Assembly: GCA_051294375.1 (NCBI GenBank)
Contig: CM119264.1
Location: 4,456,862-4,520,861 of the forward strand
DNA from: Paraspadella gotoi
Lineage: Eukaryota; Chaetognatha
Length of the DNA: 64,000 nt
Direction of reading: 5' to 3'
Part shown: positions 58,496 through 64,000 of the stretch, in pieces
Position numbering within the stretch: the stretch's first letter is position 1
Layout: each line of letters starts with the position of its first letter
Notes under the pieces: generated by a model
Database searches by the model: none
Told to the model about the DNA's origin: nothing
The model's input: only the letters and a program-made list of their open reading frames with translations
Program-made: the position numbers and the translations under genes

Positions 58496-58550
58496 CTTCT
58501 TTTCTTTCTTTCTTTCTTCTCTTTCTTTCTTTCTTTCTTTCTTGCTTTTC
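58455..58550. repeat. CTTT tetranucleotide microsatellite
   Basis: Nearly continuous CTTT units with two interruptions. Confidence 0.95.
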
Positions 58551-58589
58551 TTTCACTCAATAATAACCGGTTTGCTAAGAGAAAGATAG

Positions 58590-58607
58590 ACTCTCTCTTC
58601 TCTCTCT

Positions 58608-58664
<57 letters not shown>
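58590..58664. repeat. CT microsatellite
   Basis: CT repeat, clean in its right half. Confidence 0.95.
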
Positions 58665-58668
<4 letters not shown>

Positions 58669-58947
58669 CCAACACTTTTCGCGCTCGTTTTAAAGGTACA
58701 TTTTTTTGGTGTGAGGGTTAATTTTACCCTTTTTGTGTTGGCAAAATGGCTTCATCAGAATTTCATGAACTCGATCGGACAAATAAACATTCATGCCCAC
58801 TTAGCAAATAGAGCCATTACATTGCCGAAGAAGAAAAGCATACAAAAAGCGAGTTGTAAGTGGTCTTTTGCAATTTTTAAAGATATAACTGTGAAAGATT
58901 TATCTGGTTAATTGCAGAGAGGAAGAGAGTAATTCTCTCGTCGTCTG

Positions 58948-58950
<3 letters not shown>
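58665..58950. other. Non-coding stretch between CT repeats
   Basis: No gene recognised; a 66-codon frame at 58711-58911 has no domain. Confidence 0.5.
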
Positions 58951-58986
<36 letters not shown>

Positions 58987-58995
58987 TCTCTCTCT
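58951..58995. repeat. CT microsatellite
   Basis: CT repeat with one CATC interruption. Confidence 0.93.
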
Positions 58996-59047
58996 GCTCT
59001 TCTCTCCCCGCTTATCAGTCTAAGAACTTTTATTTTCTTTATCGACT

Positions 59048-59246
59048 GCTGTTGTCGTCATCTTCGTCGTTTTCGTCGTCGTCATCGTTGTCGATAAGGT
59101 TAAAAGCGAGGATGATTTCGACGCGTCGGTTGTCATGGAAACGCGCCGCGGCGGTCGAAGATTCATCGGTTCCGACGACCGAGATATATCGACTCTTTTT
59201 TCTTTCTCGGATTAAAGATCGATTACCGTTATTCGTTATTGACGAA

Positions 59247-59279
<33 letters not shown>

Positions 59280-59303
59280 AACGACGACGACGACGACGAT
59301 GAT
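59048..59303. repeat. GTC tract and GAC tract in inverted orientation
   Basis: TCGTC-type repeats at 59052-59093 face a clean GAC array at 59240-59303. They could pair around a ~145-base loop that contains the X-box-like site. Confidence 0.88.
59129..59142. promoter_or_regulatory. X-box-like motif (RFX-type site)
   Basis: GTTGTCATGGAAAC fits the RFX/DAF-19 consensus (two half-sites RYYNYY and RRNRAC around AT) at every position. Such sites drive ciliary genes in animals when near a transcription start. The surrounding 150 bases are CG-rich, but no gene start is identified. Confidence 0.45.
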
Positions 59304-59555
59304 GTAACATCCAAACAATACCCTTCGGAATTTTCATCGTCGATGTGTTATACTCCCAGATGTCAGTAACCTGTTGTACTTATTGAACGAATATTAAACG
59401 GTCATGAGCTGATGGCTTTCCCCAATGAGCCATGTCCGTAAATTGATCAAATTGGGTAATCGAATCAGCCCTTTCCGTACACTGTATGCTTCTGAGACTG
59501 TGAGAGAGTCTTGATTGAAAGCTGCTATGTAAGAGTAGGTAAAACTATGTAAGAG

Positions 59556-59760
59556 TATGAAATTGGTACAACCAATATAAAAATTATCCATTCATTTAAT
59601 AAATAAGCTATCTTGCCCCTGACTTTGGACAGGCTTTGGTGGTTTAAGGCCTCCTGTAAGAGTGATGGAGGCCATAAACCACCTAATCCTGTTCAAAGTC
59701 AAGATAGCCTATTTATTAAATGAATGCATAATTTTTATATTGATTTTACCCATTTCATAT
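59556..59760. mobile_element. Foldback element of 205 bp (MITE-like)
   Basis: The two halves are inverted copies with arms of about 95 bases: ATGAAATTGGTACAACCAATA pairs with TATTGATTTTACCCATTTCAT, then AATTATCCATTCATTTAATA pairs with TATTAAATGAATGCATAATT, and GGTGGTTTAAGGCCTCC pairs with GGAGGCCATAAACCACC. Only about 15 bases form the loop. It has no coding capacity and no obvious target-site duplication. Confidence 0.8.
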
Positions 59761-60114
59761 TTCTACTGTCGCAGCCATAAAAGATTGCTGTAGCATCGAT
59801 CGGCCGATAAGCTGCAGCAGAAGAAAGAAAGAGGAAGAGACTCGAGTTTAGACCGAAGCGAAGGAAGAATCTTGAGATCGTTGAAAAGGCGATGGGTTCA
59901 TTGGACCCCGGGGAACTCGTCAGCCTCTCAATCGCCATTGGCTGTCCGCTTCTATCCTTGGGTCGACATGAAGCTTATATGAGAATTTCTCCCCTTACAT
60001 CCTCGGGATAACGCGTAGCTTATTCTCATTTTACGATATCTATGACTTTCTGTTCGCTTCGTTCTCTTTTCGCATTTAATCGATTGTAATCCTGGCTTCT
60101 CTTGACCTCAACCA
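59761..60114. other. Non-coding stretch
   Basis: No supported gene; a 67-codon frame on the minus strand has no domain. Confidence 0.5.
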
Positions 60115-60240
60115 TCCTGCTTCTATCCTCGCCTGGCCAATACCTCCTTCTCTTCCCTTTCATCATCTTCTCTCCGCTTCTATCCTCGCTTCTATCCTCT
60201 TGTTTCTCTTCGCTTCTATCCCCGCTTCTATCCTCCGCCT
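60115..60240. repeat. 13-bp repeat CTTCTATCCTCGC
   Basis: CTTCTATCCTCGC or variants occur six to seven times, some directly adjacent. On the minus strand they read as Glu-Asp-Arg-Ser repeats. Confidence 0.82.
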
Positions 60241-60299
60241 CCTTCTCGTCTCCAACGCAATTCTCCTCAAACGTCACTGGATGCCGTTTGGATCTGCCC

Positions 60300-60390
60300 G
60301 CTGGGCGGCGGCGATGGTGGCGGCAGCGGCGGCCGTGGCGGCAGAGGCGGCGGCAGCAGCGGCTGCAACTGCGCCGGATGCGGCGGTGGC
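60300..60390. repeat. GCG/GGC trinucleotide repeat
   Basis: Interrupted GCG and GCA steps, read as poly-Ala in the plus frame. In the second copy the same region is scrambled. Confidence 0.85.
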
Positions 60391-60719
60391 GGCGAAAGGA
60401 GGGTTGAGGATTATAGGTTGGAAAAACTCTGTGGGGGAGAGACTGGAGAAAGTATGCGATAGAAAGACGACCGATTCAGACTCTGGCCGCCGCCTAAGAC
60501 GCCAGACTCAGCCTGACGATCTCCGATGTCCGACGCCGCCCGACGCCGCCCGACAACGCCTAGTCGCCGCCAAGTCTCCTTCATCGACATTTCGCTGCGG
60601 GAGAGAAGGAATTGGAAGAAACTTGACCGACGCTTTTTTCTTTTCTCAGAAATCTTCGTCTCCCTTCTCTACCCACCGACCTCTAAGAGAAAAAAGGAGG
60701 AGAGGTATTAGAGAATATA

Positions 60720-61529
60720 GAGATATAAAAAAAAAAACATATATAGATACGCAGAAGATAGATATATAATATATTATATAGATAGATAGAAGATATATAA
60801 GAGAAATATATCTGACAAATAGACAGTATTGTTGAGACTAGCTAAGAGATATAGAGTCGTAACATATAAATGGAGATATGGAGTTCAGAGGGGGGAGATG
60901 GTGAGAGTATATTAAGAAGAAGTGAGAAGTGAGATGGAATTGATTTGAATTGGGGGGATGTAGAGAGCTAATATTATATTATTATATATTAATAGATAGC
61001 AGACCAGAAGATTTTGCTATGTAAAGAATCGGAGGTCATCGATCGGAGGAGATAAAGGAGAGAATGGAGAAGAGCAGGAGGAGAGAGAATTAAGACAACA
61101 GAGAAAGATATAGACGTGCGAAAGCGAAGGAAAGAAATTTGAGTATTCAGTTATGAGCAATCAGAAGGAGGAGCAGAGCATACAGTGGTAGAAGCAACAC
61201 AAAATATTATAAGAAGTTTATATAGAGATAATTATATATTATATATTATAGATATAGTGAGATATAGATACATATTATAAGAGATATACCTTTGCGCGCT
61301 ATGCATGTTCTCGCACTAGAGATAGTGTTGTATAGAGAGATATTATAGAGAGATAGATTTTTGTGCTTCCGATCCACAGAGATATAGGAGAGAGAGATAG
61401 AGCGAATAGCATATATAAATTAGTTGATGGTAGTATGATAGCGACAGATAGAGAGATAGAGAATTATAGATATATTTATATAGAGGATATTATAGAAAGA
61501 ATAGAGAAGCATTTTAGAAATCAGGTGGT
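60720..61529. repeat. TA- and GATA-rich noisy stretch
   Basis: AGATA, TATATA and GAGATA words fill about 800 bases without a stable period. It behaves like a poorly resolved GATA/TA microsatellite. Confidence 0.7.
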
Positions 61530-62090
61530 ACCATCCTGCTCTATCCTCGCACTGGCCAATTACCCGGCTCATTCGCTATCGTGAGAGCCTTATCATAGAT
61601 GCTTATCGGATTCGCGTATATAGATAGATATTATATACAGAGGAGAAAGATATCGACTATCAAACGGTACACAGTTAGTTTGCTGCTATACGCCTTCTAG
61701 AATTTCTCGAACGCTTGACTAGCTATTACTATCCATACATGCACTACTACTTCTTAGTGTTCCACAACGCAATTTGCACTCTCTTGACCAGGACTCCAAA
61801 CACGTCAAACTGGTGCCGCTCTCTTGAGATTCTGCACTCGTCTGGGACCAGAGTGTGGACGATCTCGTGAGCTCGATCGGTCTTGCGAGCAAATTGCGAA
61901 GGGCGGGGCGCACGAAGATGTGAGGGGAGGACCAGGAGGACGACGGAGAGCAGGCGGTAGCCGAGCGGACGATCGCAACCTGAGGCAGACGCCTGGACTG
62001 ATACGAGAGCGCGTGCGGCGAAAGGTAGGGTTGAGTGGATTATTAGGTTGGGAAAAACTCTGTGGGGGAAGTAGGACTGGAGAAAAGTAA
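61530..62090 (+). repeat. Direct duplication IV, copy 2 (noisy)
   Basis: Partner of 60115-60452, longer because of an inserted TA-rich piece and many small insertions. Confidence 0.8.
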
Positions 62091-63028
62091 ATCCGGTTTA
62101 TTACTGCAAATGAGCCGCCAAGAGTATATTTCACGACATACTAAGGAACACCTCCGTGCCTGCGTGAGAGAGCCGGGAAGATGGCGAGAGACTACGAGAT
62201 CCTGAGAAAGGCATCTCGAAGTTAGGGAATAGCGGCGCGAGATGGGGGGCCTGACTCAGCGACGCGCCGGCGCGTCTGGTGCTCTCAGTACGCCGAGTCA
62301 CGGGCGGGGTGGCAAAGGTGTCTGCGGACTAGTGCATGCGGACGCATTGTGGTTTCTGGGCGAGTGCGGGGAAGGAGAGAGTGTAGAGAGGTGTGGAGGG
62401 AAAGAAGAGCGTATGGACGCGTTAGAAGGACGACTTTTTCCTTTGTTGCTCAGTGAGAGATACGTTACGATCTCCGCTTGCGATAACCCGCAACACGATG
62501 CCTCTCGCCCCTACGCGGCATCCGGCCGTGCCTGATCACAATCATAACGATCCTCTTTGACGCATGTTCCCGCTCGTCTTCCCTCCTTCTTGCCTTTCCT
62601 TTTTTTTTTTGTGTTTTTTGTGCCCCCGCTGTAGATACATATATTAGTTCAAAGTATACCACTTGACACACTTATTTTCCCTAACATTTCAAGCTCACCG
62701 CTTCATTCGGCTACTCGAAAGGCAGAGGAAACTGTTATTCGCTCTAAAAATTTCAAAATCTCGTTTTTATCGGAGAAGAAAATAAGAAAAGGTCGTGTAT
62801 CATATAATCAGAAATTACGCGGTCTGTCTGTCCTCTCTCTGGCGTGCATCGTCTGCTCTCCTTCTTCTCAAAACTGAAGATCGTAAAACGTTCTGGAGAA
62901 ATAGGTGCTATCGTTATGGTCGTTTGTGGGCAAAGAAAATAGTAGAAAGAGGAGGAATGAATTTTAGTCCTGCAGTCCTGGTGTACCTTCCAGTCGTGAT
63001 TATCATCGTTCTGCTTCATTTCGACGAT
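62091..63028. other. Unrecognised stretch
   Basis: GC-rich to about 62570, then AT-rich. Frames of 90-97 codons (62242-62535 and 62795-63067, +) show no domain and the second runs into a gap. Confidence 0.45.
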
Positions 63029-63053
63029 NNNNNNNNNNNNNNNNNNNNNNNNN
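63029..63053. other. Assembly gap, exactly 25 N
   Basis: Placeholder gap. Confidence 1.
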
Positions 63054-63410
63054 TGCTTTCCATTTAAAAATCAGTTTTCATCATCTTTCCAAAGATATTT
63101 CATCCCGAACTCTTTCTTTTAAGAACATGTTTTTCCACCCAAAAAAAAACAATACTAATCTTAATTTGTAATATATTTTAATTTAAACATTTTAATTTTA
63201 ATTTGTAAACCAACGAGAATCGAACGAATCCAAGAGATTTTCTCTTCATTTTAAAACCCCATTAAAAACAAAATGATTCTTTTCGATCTAAATATATTTA
63301 AAGAGTCTACATATATATGATTTCATCGTTCATACAAGTGCAACATTCGAAATTTCGAAGACTATGACCTCACCCACTCACCGACCTTTCCCCAACCCTC
63401 ACCTTTCCAG
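63054..63410 (+). other. AT-rich probable intron ending at the Ig exon acceptor
   Basis: AT-rich sequence ends in a pyrimidine-biased stretch (CCGACCTTTCCCCAACCCTC then ACCTTTCCAG), a good 3' splice site at 63410. Confidence 0.5.
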
Positions 63411-63578
63411 AACGTCCGATTCCGCGACGCCGGGAAATACAAATGCAGCAACATCCTGTCCGTGTCTCTCATGGTCATCGGAAGCCCCAAGTGCATGCCG
63501 CGTGCACCGACTCTCTACGAGGGAGAGAAAGCTGTCTTCTATTGTCAGGTCAAGGCGACGACCAACGTCAATCCTCAG
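63411..63578 (+). CDS. Internal exon of an immunoglobulin-superfamily protein
   Basis: A 168-base exon of 56 codons lies between a CTTTCCAG acceptor and a CAG/GTAATGAG donor, both close to consensus, in phase 0-0. It begins NVRFRDAGKYKC, the Asp-x-Gly-x-Tyr-x-Cys signature of Ig strands E-F with the second core Cys. A G-strand (LSVSLMVI) follows, then a linker SPKCMPRAPT, then TLYEGEKAVFYC, the A' and B strands of the next Ig domain with its first core Cys. It therefore joins two tandem Ig domains, as in animal adhesion or receptor proteins. An extra Cys in the linker is unusual. The family member cannot be named from this piece. The frame is open on both sides for only a few codons, which supports exon borders. 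Confidence 0.8.
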
Positions 63579-64000
63579 GTAATGAGAGAGGAAGAAGGGG
63601 GTGGAGGTGGGGAGGGTAGGGGAATGGGGGGAGAGAGGGGGGGATGGTGGATGGTGGATGGTGGAGGAGGGGGAGAAAAAAAGGAACGTTCTTAAAATCC
63701 ACTGAGCTCGGCTAAATCGAATGATCTAAAAATAAAAAGACGAGAAAAAGTTTAAAAGAAATTGATTTAATTTCATAATTGATTAAATTAAAGGAATTTC
63801 AAACTTTTCCATCGCCCTATCGTAAAATAAGAAAACGAAAATCAAAAGAAAAAAAGAAGGAAAAAAATCCGGTGTCATCATTGGTTCGTTGATAGTTGGT
63901 CAGGTGCCAAGTCGTGATCCTTGAGCGAGAAGATTGAGAGAGAAAATTGACAGAGACATCCACATTGATGGATAGGGACGAGGAGACGAGAGAGAGAGAG
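63579..64000 (+). other. Probable intron after the Ig exon
   Basis: Begins GTAATGAG, continues with a G-rich stretch and then AT-rich sequence to a GA tract at the window end. No further exon seen. Confidence 0.55.
63609..63643 (+). other. Intronic G-quadruplex motif just after the donor
   Basis: G runs of 4, 3, 4 and 6 (63609-63631) have loops of 1, 2 and 3 bases, and a further run of 7 follows at 63637-63643. It starts 31 bases downstream of the 5' splice site on the sense strand. Confidence 0.7.

Larger units (their letters stand above)
60115..60452 (+). repeat. Direct duplication IV, copy 1
   Basis: Matches 61530-62090: CTATCCTCG, CTGGCCAAT, CAACGCAATT, GGCGGCGAAAGGAGGGTTGA and GAAAAACTCTGTGGGGGA with ACTGGAGAAA occur in the same order. 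Confidence 0.82.

Noticed and set aside
60200-60769. Ala-rich 189-codon frame as a gene
   Set aside because: Ala run is a GCG repeat, the duplicate copy does not keep the frame, and there is no domain.

Overview
This window looks like draft assembly of an invertebrate animal nuclear genome. No bacterial gene layout, operon, CRISPR array or phage module is visible. It is saturated with microsatellites (GA/CT, GAC/GTC, GAAA, GATA, GAT) and holds tRNA-derived repeats, terminal-inverted-repeat elements and probable intron-bounded exons. A marine arthropod or other repeat-rich invertebrate is my guess; the sequence does not settle the taxon. Convincing coding sequence is very sparse: one well-supported immunoglobulin (Ig) domain exon near the right end (63,411-63,578, +), one weaker candidate first exon of a secreted Ig-type protein (about 23,933-24,065, +), and an unproven zinc-finger-like ORF (52,877-53,251, -). 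Most long open frames are simply translations of microsatellites or bridges across N gaps.

Layout. 1-11.5 kb is mostly non-coding, with a ~45-bp minisatellite (4.75-5.23 kb), several GA tracts, a minisatellite cut by a gap (10.0-10.45 kb) and a GC-rich patch with five CCAAT boxes (10.6-10.8 kb). 11.5-20.2 kb is a composition island without microsatellites, bounded by two ~390-bp direct repeats; it resembles a decayed or badly sequenced LTR retroelement. 20.2-22 kb holds GC-rich and purine-rich minisatellites. 22.04-41.33 kb is dominated by a giant inverted repeat: arm A 22,043-30,186 and arm B 33,160-about 41,330 are reverse complements over about 8 kb, around a ~3-kb spacer. Each arm carries the same Ig-type exon region, a tRNA-derived repeat and a ~0.68-kb terminal-inverted-repeat element. 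41.3-49 kb contains several large direct duplications of uneven quality. 49-52.3 kb is unremarkable apart from a G-run cluster. 52.3-55.1 kb is a second microsatellite-free island. 55.1-60 kb is again repeat-rich, with an X-box-like motif and a 205-bp foldback element. 60.1-62.1 kb is a noisy duplication around a GATA/TA-rich stretch, and 63.4 kb has the Ig exon followed by an intronic G-quadruplex motif.

Assembly quality matters for every claim here. Five gaps are exactly 25 N, a fixed filler length. Arm B reads straight through positions where arm A has N gaps, and its microsatellites carry many one-base interruptions that arm A lacks. The duplications at 42/46, 44/46, 47.3/47.9 and 60/62 kb show the same pattern of a cleaner and a noisier copy. 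The simplest reading is that unpolished long-read sequence was inserted during gap filling, in one case in inverted orientation. The giant palindrome is therefore the most striking structure in the window and also the one most in need of proof. I found no coherent previously undescribed gene system.
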